DNA from: Clostridia bacterium
GTDB taxonomy: Bacteria; Bacillota; Clostridia; Oscillospirales; Acutalibacteraceae
Length of the DNA: 64,000 bases
Direction of reading: 5' to 3'
NCBI GenBank assembly: GCA_017410325.1
Contig: JAFQRA010000021.1
Coordinates: 177,706-241,705 of the forward strand
The notes beneath the pieces were generated by a model. The model was given only the letters and a program-made list of their open reading frames with translations. It was not told the origin of the DNA and ran no database searches. Position numbers and translations under genes: made by a program. Of the stretch, positions 7,935 to 16,366 are shown piece by piece. Within the stretch, counting starts at the first letter, position 1, and each line of letters opens with the position of its first letter.

Positions 7935-9512
7935 ATGCAGTTTTTCCAGAAGATCATCTCACTTTTCCTGTCTTTTGTGATGTCCCTTCTCGGTCTTACT
8001 CCTGCTCTTCAGCCTGAGGACTGTTATACAGAACTTGAGTGGTACGTAATGGTTTACGAAAAGTTCCAGCTTACTTACGAGCCCGCCAAGGACGAAGTTC
8101 TTACAGACGAGCAGTTTGCCATCAAGGCTTGTGAGTATTGGGACGTTATCTACGGTGAGTATGATGAAGATGCAGCAATTACAGACGTTCTTGTTGCAGA
8201 ATCTCTCGTTGCTGCTGCAAACCTCAAGGCTATTTCCGATGAGGATACCGCTGTTAAGGTTGCAGTTGATCTCGGTGTAGTCAAAATCGAAATCGAGTCA
8301 GGCGAGTACGAGGCACAGCTTATCAGCAAGGCTGATGCAAGAACAGCGCTTGATCTTGCCGATCAGCTCCGTTCAAACAACGTTCTTAAGCCCTCCGAAA
8401 ACGGCGGTGTTCTTACCGACAAGGATCAGGGCGATATGAACCTGCAGAGCCTTTCACTCGTATCCAACAGCGACGGACTTACCCTTCAGACAGCTGACGG
8501 TGAGATTATCGAAGAAGAGGATATTACATACCTTGCTTATGAAGGCAGTGTAAATCCCTTTATTCAGCCCGAAAAAGCAGGCATCAACGGCCAGTCTATC
8601 CTTGAAGATATCGAGGTAGATTTCTCTATTGCCGGTCTTGATGTTCATGCAGGTCTCGCAGAAGGCGGCTTTGATGTTTCCGTAGCAGGTACATTCAATG
8701 GCGTAAACGTTGAGAAAGCATACGAAGTACGTAACTTCGACGTAAAGACAAAGTTTGAGGGTGCTCTTTCCGTTAACGACGTTAAGCATTCTTACATCAT
8801 TGTTGATTACGATCTTAAGGACAGAACAACCGTTACAGGTTCCAAGTCCTGGTCTCTTGACGAATCCGAACTTCCCGAAGGCTCCGAAGCTATCGACTTC
8901 TTTGGTCGTGTAGAAGGCGGTCTCTTCGAGATGAAGGGCGGCTCCGAAAGCGAAATCGAAGTATTCTCTGTCGATGTTGCTATTCCCAACTGCCCCGCTA
9001 TCACAGTCGGTATCACAGCCAAGTTCGTTATCACCTTTGACGGCAGAGTTGATCTTGTTATCACCTCTCACGAAACTAAGGGTGTAGAGGTTATCGACAA
9101 TAAGGTCAGAGCTATCTCTCACGAGGAAGCCGGCACAACAGACTTCACAGCTCAGGCTTGGGTAGAAGCTGTTCTCGGTCTTTATGTTGATATCAGCATC
9201 GTAAGCATCGTCCTTGTTGACGTTGGCCTTGAGGTTGGTCTTGGCGTACACGTAACAGTACACCTTACCTCCGGTGCTGCAGTTCACAACCTTGACATTC
9301 CTTATGACTTCCTTATGGATATGAACTGGACTCTTCCCACAGGCGAGAATCTTGACGGTTCCATTAACTTCAAGGTTTACGGTATCGTTACAATCTCCGT
9401 TGGTGAGAATTCCGACATCCTTGAGCCTCTCGGCCTTTGCAAGACCTGGAGACTTGTCACAGAGGAAAACGGTACATTTATCGATGAGACAATTGAACTC
9501 AGTGATCTTTAA
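7935..9512 (+). CDS. Large secreted protein of unknown function, highly expressed codon usage
   Basis: 525 residues; I do not recognise the family. The N-terminus (MQFFQKIISLFLSFVMSLLG) looks like a signal peptide or signal anchor with little positive charge. Residues about 30-130 are acidic and predicted helical, with EYWDVIYGEYDEDAA and repeated Ala-rich segments. The remainder alternates short hydrophobic and acidic strands rich in Val, Gly and Asp, suggesting a beta-rich exported domain. There are almost no cysteines. Codon use (AAC, ATC, GTT, CTT, AAG) is strongly biased compared with neighbours, and promoter and ribosome site are strong, so it is probably abundant. It stands alone, with its own terminator. 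Confidence 0.85.
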   Translation: MQFFQKIISLFLSFVMSLLGLTPALQPEDCYTELEWYVMVYEKFQLTYEPAKDEVLTDEQFAIKACEYWDVIYGEYDEDAAITDVLVAESLVAAANLKAISDEDTAVKVAVDLGVVKIEIESGEYEAQLISKADARTALDLADQLRSNNVLKPSENGGVLTDKDQGDMNLQSLSLVSNSDGLTLQTADGEIIEEEDITYLAYEGSVNPFIQPEKAGINGQSILEDIEVDFSIAGLDVHAGLAEGGFDVSVAGTFNGVNVEKAYEVRNFDVKTKFEGALSVNDVKHSYIIVDYDLKDRTTVTGSKSWSLDESELPEGSEAIDFFGRVEGGLFEMKGGSESEIEVFSVDVAIPNCPAITVGITAKFVITFDGRVDLVITSHETKGVEVIDNKVRAISHEEAGTTDFTAQAWVEAVLGLYVDISIVSIVLVDVGLEVGLGVHVTVHLTSGAAVHNLDIPYDFLMDMNWTLPTGENLDGSINFKVYGIVTISVGENSDILEPLGLCKTWRLVTEENGTFIDETIELSDL

Positions 9513-9540
9513 TCTTTAAATAAACCGTAATTATAAAGAT

Positions 9541-9573
9541 GCGCCCTTCGGTTAACGCCGAGGGGCGTTTTCT
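9541..9573 (+). terminator. Terminator of the secreted protein gene
   Basis: CGCCC-T-TCGG (9542-9551) pairs with CCGA-G-GGGCG (9558-9567), followed by TTTTCTTATT. Confidence 0.85.
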
Positions 9574-9673
9574 TATTGCTATATTTAATTGTCATTATAA
9601 TTATTTTTTACTTGAAAAACACTATAAAGGTATGTTAATATAATGGTATAATTTTTTATCCGGGTGATTTGAA

Positions 9674-10432
9674 ATGACAATGGTTTTTCTCACGGCACTG
9701 GGTGTAGGCGGTGCTTCGGTAATGGGAGCACTTCTCGGCCTTATTTTTAAAAAGACAACGCATAAATTCAACGATATCGTTCTTGCCTTTGCGGCAGGTG
9801 TAATGCTCGCCGCTTCGGTTATAGGGCTTATCCTGCCCTCGCTCGAGCTTGGCGGAAAATATTCGCTTGTTGTCACGATTGCGGGCATTTTCTGCGGTGC
9901 TATGTGCGTTAATTTAATCGATAAAATCGTACCGCACCTGCATAAAATGACGGGTGTTGACCAGGAAGCACACCCCGAAAAGCAGGCACAGTTAAATAAA
10001 GTGTTGCTCTTTGTAATTGCAATTGCAATACACAACCTGCCCGAGGGTATAGCCGCAGGTGTCGGCTTCGGTACGGGCAACGTTACTCAGGCGCTTGCAA
10101 TTGCAATCGGTATAGCTTTGCAGAACATTCCCGAAGGTATGGTAATAATAGCTCCGATGCTCGCCGCAGGAATGAGCCATTCCCGAACCTTTGTCGTGGC
10201 AATACTCACAGGCGTGGTCGAGGTTGTCGGAACTCTTTTCGGCTTCTTTGCCGTGAGTATATCAACAGCTATCCTGCCGTTTGCCCTTGCCTTTGCCGGC
10301 GGTACTATGCTTTACGTCGTCAGCGATGAAATGCTGCTTGAAACCCACGCACACGGCAGTGAAAGAGGCGCAACCTACGCCATGATTGCGGGCTTCTGCC
10401 TTATGCTCGTGTTTGATACGTTACTGGGATAA
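9674..10432 (+). CDS. ZIP-family metal transporter
   Basis: 252-residue integral membrane protein that probably takes up divalent metal such as Zn, Fe or Mn. About eight hydrophobic segments can be seen. The two metal-site helices carry the ZIP signatures HNLPEGIAAGVGFG and QNIPEGMVIIAP. A short His-poor cytoplasmic loop (DQEAHPEKQAQ) lies between helices 3 and 4. Length is typical for bacterial GufA/ZupT-like members. GGGTGA precedes the ATG, and several TATAAT-like hexamers lie within the 60 bases upstream. It is a single gene ending at a strong terminator shared with the convergent operon. Confidence 0.92.
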   Translation: MTMVFLTALGVGGASVMGALLGLIFKKTTHKFNDIVLAFAAGVMLAASVIGLILPSLELGGKYSLVVTIAGIFCGAMCVNLIDKIVPHLHKMTGVDQEAHPEKQAQLNKVLLFVIAIAIHNLPEGIAAGVGFGTGNVTQALAIAIGIALQNIPEGMVIIAPMLAAGMSHSRTFVVAILTGVVEVVGTLFGFFAVSISTAILPFALAFAGGTMLYVVSDEMLLETHAHGSERGATYAMIAGFCLMLVFDTLLG

Positions 10433-10448
10433 ATAGATATAAAAAACG

Positions 10449-10474
10449 AGGCGTTGCGGAAACCCGCAACGCCT
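10449..10474. terminator. Bidirectional terminator
   Basis: Perfect 11-bp stem AGGCGTTGCGG / CCGCAACGCCT with flanking A and T runs, between the ZIP gene and the convergent GtaA-like gene. Confidence 0.9.
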
Positions 10475-10480
10475 TGGTTT

Positions 10481-12385
10481 TTATACTTTCAGTTTTCCAC
10501 TGTTCATCAGTACTCTCATAAACAAGCCGCCCTGTACAGTCCTGTGGCGGAAGGAAACCCATTTTCCGCTAACCGTGTCGTACCAGTCTGTCATAGGTAC
10601 ACGGGACGTACTTTCGTTATAGGCTGCCCACAGCGGAGCAATGTATTTTCTGAACGTTTCATCGCTTGAAGCCATTGCACCGGTCCACACAAGCCAGTCG
10701 GATTTTGTGTAATCTGCTCTGCTGTCAAGAGGCATACCGTAACGGTTGAAATGGTTGAAATTGTCCGCAATTTCTGCGTCCATAAACTCCTGCGTGAAAA
10801 GTCCGCTTCCCCAGACCTTGTCCCATACCATATTATATTTCATCGAATATGTGTCGGGCTGGTCAAAAGCAAGCTTTGTTGTGCCGTCATCGTTTACAGC
10901 TGTGTTCAACCATATTTCAGCCATCTTTTCGGCTTCATTTCTATAATGTGCCGACTTTTCGCTGTTGCCGAGCATATCGGTAATTATTGACATACCCTGC
11001 AAGCCCATTATTGCCTTTAGAGAAAGGTTGCAGTTGTGGGCAAGGTGACCTGCAAAATCGTCCGTGCAAAGCTGGTTTCCTGGGTCAGTACCGTATTCAA
11101 TAAGGTAATCACACCATTTTTCGAGCAGGTCAATGTGCTCGGTGGCAAAATCCGCATTGCCTGTCGCAAGGGCAACATTTGCCTCCATAACCAGCATATT
11201 TCCGCATTCCTCAACAGGCATCTGGTATTTTCGAACGTCTTTTGCGTTGCACGCATAAACCTGACCGTTTAAAAGCGGGTACTGTCCTACGTCATGCGGT
11301 GCAAAATCAAATATCCACTTGTCGCTTCTTGCAAACTTGTAAACAGGTCGCATCATACCCTTTACAAGCTCTGGATTATAAAGCAGAAACAATGGTGTTG
11401 ACGGGTAGGAAACGTCAACCGTAGCAGCACAGCCGTTGGAGTAACATTCCTTTGAAACGAACAGTATTTCACCGTTTTCGTCAAGCACGAGCTTGTGCCC
11501 TGCGATAACCTGACGGTAGGCGAGGGAGAGCATTTCAGCATATTCTTCGCCTCCTGCGGCAAATGCATCGGCATAAAGCTTATCCGAAAACTCCTTGCAT
11601 TTAAGTTTAAGGCTTTCGTATTCATCTGCCGCCTCGGCAATAGCCTCAAGTATTGTTTGTCCATCCTTGTTCCAGTAGGAACGAAGGGGCTTGCCGAAGT
11701 ATTCAATGCTGTAAACATCATCATAGGCAAAGTAATACATTAACGGCTTGCTTTCGTAAAGCGGAGCGGAAATATTGATATGTGCATCGCTCCAGATTCT
11801 TGAAAAGCTGCTTTCAGCTTTGGGACAGTCGGTTGCAAGGTAGCAGTATCCCCAGTCTATTCTCACGTCGTCACCACTCTTGTTAAGGGGTTTTTGCGTT
11901 TCGTTACCCATCTTCATTGCGGTGAGTCTGCCGTATTTAATATCCTCGGTTGTTACGTCAATATTTTTCTGATTGTCAAGGCAGAGCTCTTCGCTGACAG
12001 CGACGTTTATTTTAACTTCGTGCTCCTTGCCGTCAACGCTTTCAAAGCTCACCTCCATATAAGAAACAGGTCTTGTCAGCAGGCGGTAATCATCGGGCAG
12101 CAGGGGAGTTGTGAAAACTGCCGTAAGCCTTATACTTTCATTTTCAAAAACTGCTGTTGTGGAAAGCGCTTGAATTTCAAGCGAAACCTGCGGCAGTTTC
12201 TTTTTATCTCTGTGGTAGCCAAGAAAGACAAACTCCTTGCCGTCAATAAATGCACTGCCGATAATTGAATTTCCCTTGCCTGACCAATGCTCGGTTTTTG
12301 AGTGGTTCAATACGCTGTCTGCTGACCATACGGTGAAAAACGGGTCAACCGTAATCAGCGGAACTGCGGGGGCTCTTAATTTCAT
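10481..12385 (-). CDS. Glutaminase A (GtaA)-like, DUF4964/DUF5127/DUF4965/DUF1793 protein
   Basis: 634 residues. The N-terminus PAVPLITVDPFFTVWS is the hallmark of the GtaA family (DUF4964). It is followed by a beta-rich DUF5127-type region and a C-terminal six-hairpin-like region (YPSTPLFLLYNPELVKGMM, DVGQYPLLNGQVY, EECGNMLVMEAN, DWLVWTGAMA) typical of DUF4965/DUF1793. Fungal members were reported as glutaminases, but gut bacterial members sit in glycan loci and may be glycosidases. There is no signal peptide. A longer frame reaches 12556, but GGAGAA sits just before the ATG at 12385, leaving 22 bases after the upstream gene. It is the last gene of a three-gene operon. Confidence 0.85.
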   Translation of the reverse strand: MKLRAPAVPLITVDPFFTVWSADSVLNHSKTEHWSGKGNSIIGSAFIDGKEFVFLGYHRDKKKLPQVSLEIQALSTTAVFENESIRLTAVFTTPLLPDDYRLLTRPVSYMEVSFESVDGKEHEVKINVAVSEELCLDNQKNIDVTTEDIKYGRLTAMKMGNETQKPLNKSGDDVRIDWGYCYLATDCPKAESSFSRIWSDAHINISAPLYESKPLMYYFAYDDVYSIEYFGKPLRSYWNKDGQTILEAIAEAADEYESLKLKCKEFSDKLYADAFAAGGEEYAEMLSLAYRQVIAGHKLVLDENGEILFVSKECYSNGCAATVDVSYPSTPLFLLYNPELVKGMMRPVYKFARSDKWIFDFAPHDVGQYPLLNGQVYACNAKDVRKYQMPVEECGNMLVMEANVALATGNADFATEHIDLLEKWCDYLIEYGTDPGNQLCTDDFAGHLAHNCNLSLKAIMGLQGMSIITDMLGNSEKSAHYRNEAEKMAEIWLNTAVNDDGTTKLAFDQPDTYSMKYNMVWDKVWGSGLFTQEFMDAEIADNFNHFNRYGMPLDSRADYTKSDWLVWTGAMASSDETFRKYIAPLWAAYNESTSRVPMTDWYDTVSGKWVSFRHRTVQGGLFMRVLMNSGKLKV

Positions 12386-12407
12386 ATTTTTTCTCCGTTG
12401 TCTGTTA

Positions 12408-14147
12408 TTATTTGTTGATTTCCTTTGCAAGTGCGTTGAGCACTGTGATTGTTGTCGAGCCTGCTTTGTCGCCCGTTGAAAGCATTTCTTCATAGTGTCT
12501 GTGGTATTCGCCGAAAAGCTTGTCTGCGCCGTCCATATCCCAGATTGTGTCGGCAATGAAGTGGGCGTAGTCGTTGTCGGGGATAATATAGCCTATAGCA
12601 TCGTTGCAAAGGCCCATTACAAGCACCGTTTTGCCTTCGGGAACAAGGTCTGCCGTGGCTTCAAGCGTCCATTCCGTGCCGAGGTAGGAGTCCTCCGCTG
12701 AAATTACCTCGCCGTAAATAAGCTGGGGTACGATTTCACCAGGTGTGGTGAGCAAAACTATGCTTTTGCCGATTTCAATATAGCCGGCTTCCGTAATGAT
12801 TGAATAGCCGGTTTCGCTTGAAGCGTCCTCAACCGTTGTCGTGCCGATAAAGCCCTCCGTTGCGCCGTAGGGGAGCAGACCCTTGCCCAGCGGAATGGCG
12901 TATTCCGTCATCTTGACGTTAAGTATCGGCTCAACCTCTGTTGCGTTTTCCTGTGCCTCAAGGATAAGGCTTGCAAATTCGTAGCCGAGCTGTTTGGAAA
13001 CCCTGTAATCCTCAACAGTCGGGTCGGCCGCAATTTCAGCCTCAACCTTTGCGACTATATCTTCGGGCATTTCTGTCCACTTGTTTACCGAAACGGGAGC
13101 CTGTGCGCCCTGAATGAACATAAAGTTCATACCCGCCGCATTGATTTCGCTTTCCATAAATGCAGGGAAATCAGCGGAAAGGAGCTTTGTCGATTCGTCA
13201 ATAACCGTGGGGTGTGCACCGATATTGGTGAAAATTGTTGCACGTGACTGCGCGTTATCGGGCACGAATTTGAAGCAGGCAAAGAAATTCTGGAAGGTCT
13301 CCGTGTAGTATCTCTTGTTGCAAAGGTAGGGGTACTCGTCGTCAAGGAAAATGCCTGCGCCTTCGTCCTTACCCATTGTTGCGCTTTCGAAATAGTAAAG
13401 CTTGCCCTTTTCCATATTGAGGTATGCTTCAACAATGGCATCGGCTGTTTTGTCAATCATAACGCCGAGAAATTCACTGTCAATCGACCTGTCTGCGCCC
13501 GTGAAAAAGCTCTTGAGAATTTTCGGGAGCAGGTCAAGGCCGATGCCCTGCGTGTCGATAACCGTGTGGCAGTGAGTTGCGTTTATGTTTATGGAGTTGA
13601 TGTTTGCAAAAACACCGTTTTCAAGCAGCTTCTTTTCAACCGCGGCTCTGATTGCGCGGATATCCTGGTTGGCAACGCCTATGCCGTCAACCGAAGCAAA
13701 GATTGTCGTGCCTCTGCCCGAGCCGTCTTCCATAGCAATTGCGACAGCCTTCTGGTCATCGTATACACCGCTGACCTTCTGGGTAAAGTAGCCGCCCGTG
13801 TAGTATTTCTTTGTGCCGTCAAGCAGGTTTTGGGGCACAAGGCTTTCCTTGCCGAAGCCGAGTGACCACTGCGCACCCTCGGCTGCCTCGTCGATAAACT
13901 CTGCCGTGCCCTCGTAGAAGTTTTCACTCTCGCCCTTGAAGTATTCTTCAACCGTGGGGTAATCCGGCGTGGGGGCAAGGAACCCGAGCAGGCCGATTGC
14001 GCCGTCAATAATTCCGCCGAGCACGCTCGTCACGGCCCTGATTGCGGTGTTGTGTCCTGCGTAGGCGGAGGCCGCAGATGCGTTGACGGAGAAAAGCATT
14101 GTGAATACAAGAAGTACTGCGATGAAGGTTTTAAAGCTTTTTTTCAT
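12408..14147 (-). CDS. Secreted neutral ceramidase-like protein
   Basis: 579 residues with a signal peptide (basic MKKSFK, a hydrophobic core, then SVNASAASAYA). The mature part resembles the N-terminal catalytic domain of neutral/alkaline ceramidases: a metal-binding NATHCHTVIDTQG block (family ATHTHSGP), GAHPTVIDESTKLLSADFPAF (second His ligand), GAQAPVSVN, and the TTPGEIVPQL segment holding the conserved Glu. The substrate could be a ceramide or another amide or ester. It is followed 22 bases later by the GtaA-like gene and preceded by a cytoplasmic paralogue 14 bases away; its ribosome site AAGGAG overlaps the end of that paralogue. Confidence 0.8.
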   Translation of the reverse strand: MKKSFKTFIAVLLVFTMLFSVNASAASAYAGHNTAIRAVTSVLGGIIDGAIGLLGFLAPTPDYPTVEEYFKGESENFYEGTAEFIDEAAEGAQWSLGFGKESLVPQNLLDGTKKYYTGGYFTQKVSGVYDDQKAVAIAMEDGSGRGTTIFASVDGIGVANQDIRAIRAAVEKKLLENGVFANINSININATHCHTVIDTQGIGLDLLPKILKSFFTGADRSIDSEFLGVMIDKTADAIVEAYLNMEKGKLYYFESATMGKDEGAGIFLDDEYPYLCNKRYYTETFQNFFACFKFVPDNAQSRATIFTNIGAHPTVIDESTKLLSADFPAFMESEINAAGMNFMFIQGAQAPVSVNKWTEMPEDIVAKVEAEIAADPTVEDYRVSKQLGYEFASLILEAQENATEVEPILNVKMTEYAIPLGKGLLPYGATEGFIGTTTVEDASSETGYSIITEAGYIEIGKSIVLLTTPGEIVPQLIYGEVISAEDSYLGTEWTLEATADLVPEGKTVLVMGLCNDAIGYIIPDNDYAHFIADTIWDMDGADKLFGEYHRHYEEMLSTGDKAGSTTITVLNALAKEINK

Positions 14148-14161
14148 AACATATATCTCCT

Positions 14162-15625
14162 TTATTTAATCAGTTTTTCCGTTGCTTCAAGCAGGATTCT
14201 TCCCGTTTCGGGGCCTGTTGAATTCGTTTCCTCGTAGTGGTCTCTGTCCATATCGTCGGTTGCCTTGTTGATGTAGGGCAGTGTTTCGTTGAGCATAAAA
14301 TCGTTTTCCGCAAGTATGTAGCCAAGCTCATCGTTGCAAAGGCCGATAACGAATTTATGCCTGCAGTCCGTCATATCGCAAAGCACCTTTTTGTAGCTTG
14401 CCTTGCGGTGGTGTGCGCTGTCCTTTTCGGTGAGGAATTCGCCGTTGTAAAGCTCGGGGAAAAGCTCACCCGGTATAAGGAAAATGCCGACGTCCTTTTC
14501 ACCAAGCTCCATATAACCGACCTCGGAGCGGATACAGACCTTGTTGCGCTTGTCGGTGCGGACAATGTCGTTGTTGAGTACGCCGATAAACCTTGCCAGA
14601 ATAAGCACCGTGTTGTCGCCCGGAATGTCGACACCCGTTGATTTTATGTTCAGTATCGGCTTGAGCTCGGTTTCGTCCTCTATTGAAAGTGCAAGCTCGC
14701 CGAGCTGCTTGCCGAAGCCCGTCATATATTCCTTGCAGTCTATCGTGTTGCGGTATACCTTTTTGATTTCCTTTGCGGAAATCATTCCGCCGATTGCGCC
14801 GTTGAAGAATACTGCCTTTGAGCCGGGCACGTTTTCTTCAATTTCCTTTATGAGATAAGCCGGGAAATCCGCGCTGACAAGGCTTGTATCGCCGAGCAAT
14901 TCTGCGTGTGAAGCAAAGTTGACAACGTATATGTCGCCTGAGCCGTCAAAAGGGGCAAAGCGGAATCTCGTCAGGTTTTTGTCGTAGGTTACGGGTGTTC
15001 TTACATCCGCCTGCATACCCTCAGCCTCGGTATAGCCCATAAAGAGCTTGCCGTCCTTGCGGTTTTTATAGGCCGAAATAATTGCTTGGGCGGCCTTGGC
15101 TTTAAGGTTTGCAAGAAAAGCCTCGTCCTTGCCCGTTTTATACAGCTTTTCGCCCCACAGACCTTGCGTATCAATGCCTGCGTGAGTGTGGGTTGAAGCG
15201 ATGTTGAGTGACTTGATTTTGCCGAGCTTACCGCTTTCAAGCACGAGCTTTCTTATGTCGTTTATGTCGCGCCTGCTTATTCCCACACAGTCAAGCGAAC
15301 AGAAAACAACGCCGCCGTTACCGCGGTTGTCGTCAAGGAAAACCGCTCTTGCACAAAGGTCGTCAAGCACGCCTTTTACGGGGTTGTTTGAGTCGTAGCC
15401 CGCTATGTAATAGGTTTTTTCGTTGTAATCCGTCGGGGTGAAAACAGCTTTGCCGTAACCGCAGGTCCATTTTATGCCCACACTGCAGCTGAAAGCTTCA
15501 TCACCGGTTTTCATGTATTTGTCCGCCGCTTCACGGGTTGTGAAAAAGCGCTTGGGCATAGCGGAAAGAATGGTGTTTGTAAGTGCACCGACCGAGCCTT
15601 TGGTGATTTTGTCTTTGAAATTCAA
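14162..15625 (-). CDS. Ceramidase-like protein without signal peptide
   Basis: About 487 residues, paralogous to the next gene downstream. Shared blocks: IASTHTHAGIDTQGLWG, NFASHAELLGDTSLVSADFPAYL, FFNGAIGGMIS and LIPGELFPELYNGEF. No signal peptide is present, so it should act inside the cell unless membrane-bound. An upstream frame starts at 15670, but AGGAGG lies eight bases before a TTG at 15625 that gives MNFKDKITKGS; this is the better start. It is first in the three-gene operon. One copy exported and one retained may mean two steps of the same pathway, but that is inference. Confidence 0.78.
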   Translation of the reverse strand: MNFKDKITKGSVGALTNTILSAMPKRFFTTREAADKYMKTGDEAFSCSVGIKWTCGYGKAVFTPTDYNEKTYYIAGYDSNNPVKGVLDDLCARAVFLDDNRGNGGVVFCSLDCVGISRRDINDIRKLVLESGKLGKIKSLNIASTHTHAGIDTQGLWGEKLYKTGKDEAFLANLKAKAAQAIISAYKNRKDGKLFMGYTEAEGMQADVRTPVTYDKNLTRFRFAPFDGSGDIYVVNFASHAELLGDTSLVSADFPAYLIKEIEENVPGSKAVFFNGAIGGMISAKEIKKVYRNTIDCKEYMTGFGKQLGELALSIEDETELKPILNIKSTGVDIPGDNTVLILARFIGVLNNDIVRTDKRNKVCIRSEVGYMELGEKDVGIFLIPGELFPELYNGEFLTEKDSAHHRKASYKKVLCDMTDCRHKFVIGLCNDELGYILAENDFMLNETLPYINKATDDMDRDHYEETNSTGPETGRILLEATEKLIK

Positions 15626-15661
15626 GGCGATCGCCTCCTGAACAATATTGATTGTAATTTT

Positions 15662-15689
15662 AATATACACTTTATTTAAAATTTTTCAA
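15662..15689 (-). promoter_or_regulatory. Probable promoter of the ceramidase-like operon
   Basis: Minus strand TTGAAA (15684-15689), 16-base spacer, TATATT (15662-15667). Confidence 0.55.
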
Positions 15690-15708
15690 GTTTTTCATTA
15701 ACTTTTTG

Positions 15709-15737
15709 TTGAAATTTTCGCTTTTTTATGATACCTT
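15709..15737 (+). promoter_or_regulatory. Possible promoter of the acetyltransferase operon
   Basis: TTGAAA (15709-15714), 17-base spacer, TACCTT (15732-15737). The -10 match is weak. Confidence 0.4.
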
Positions 15738-15776
15738 TATTATCGTATACCGGATTGAGGGTGGTGAATTTTTAAA

Positions 15777-16340
15777 ATGGTGTCCATCAGAAAATACGAG
15801 GAAAAGGACAGGGAGGATGTGCACTTTGTCTGCCACAACAGCGAAGGCCCCGAAGAAGTGCCGAACTACCTTACGGGCTTGTTCTATCTCAATACCTTCT
15901 GCGATTATTACATAGACCACGAGCCGGAAAACTGCTTTGTCCTCGATGATGACGGCAAGGCTGTCGGCTATATAATCTGTGCCGAAAACTTTGACCGCTT
16001 CAAGGAGATTTTTGACAGGGAGTATCTTCCGCGTTCGGATGATTACGGCGAGGACAGATACGAATGGGCTTCCACAGCCTATCTGCGTCAGCAGGATTTC
16101 AAGGACGAATATCCTGCCCATTTTCACGTCGACATTCTGCCCGAATACCAACGTATGGGTATGGGCGGCAAGCTGGTAGATACCCTGTGTGCCCACCTTA
16201 AGCAAAAAGGCGTAAAAGGCGTATGCCTTACCTGCGGTCCGAGAAACGAAAGGGCAATGAAATTCTACGAAAAATACAGTTTCACCCTTCTTTCAATTGA
16301 CCACGACGACGCCTGCTTCGGCAAAAAACTCATTGATTAA
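15777..16340 (+). CDS. GNAT-family N-acetyltransferase
   Basis: 187 residues. The acetyl-CoA binding signature is HVDILPEYQRMGMGGKLVDTL (residues about 120-140), followed by NERAMKFYEKYSF near the C-terminus, as in many GNAT proteins. The N-terminal part has a long acidic insert (YYIDHEPENCFVLDDDGKAVGY) and YLTGLFYLNTFCDYY, similar to acetyltransferases found with glycosidases in Clostridia. The acceptor is unknown. It starts the plus-strand cluster, 26 bases before the next gene, and may acetylate an amino sugar handled by this cluster (inference). Confidence 0.85.
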   Translation: MVSIRKYEEKDREDVHFVCHNSEGPEEVPNYLTGLFYLNTFCDYYIDHEPENCFVLDDDGKAVGYIICAENFDRFKEIFDREYLPRSDDYGEDRYEWASTAYLRQQDFKDEYPAHFHVDILPEYQRMGMGGKLVDTLCAHLKQKGVKGVCLTCGPRNERAMKFYEKYSFTLLSIDHDDACFGKKLID

Positions 16341-16366
16341 ATTTTTATCTGACAGGAGAATTAATT

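Noticed and set aside
8454-9287. Minus-strand reading frame of 277 codons opposite the secreted protein
   Set aside because: Antisense to a strongly codon-biased gene with full expression signals; no ribosome site.
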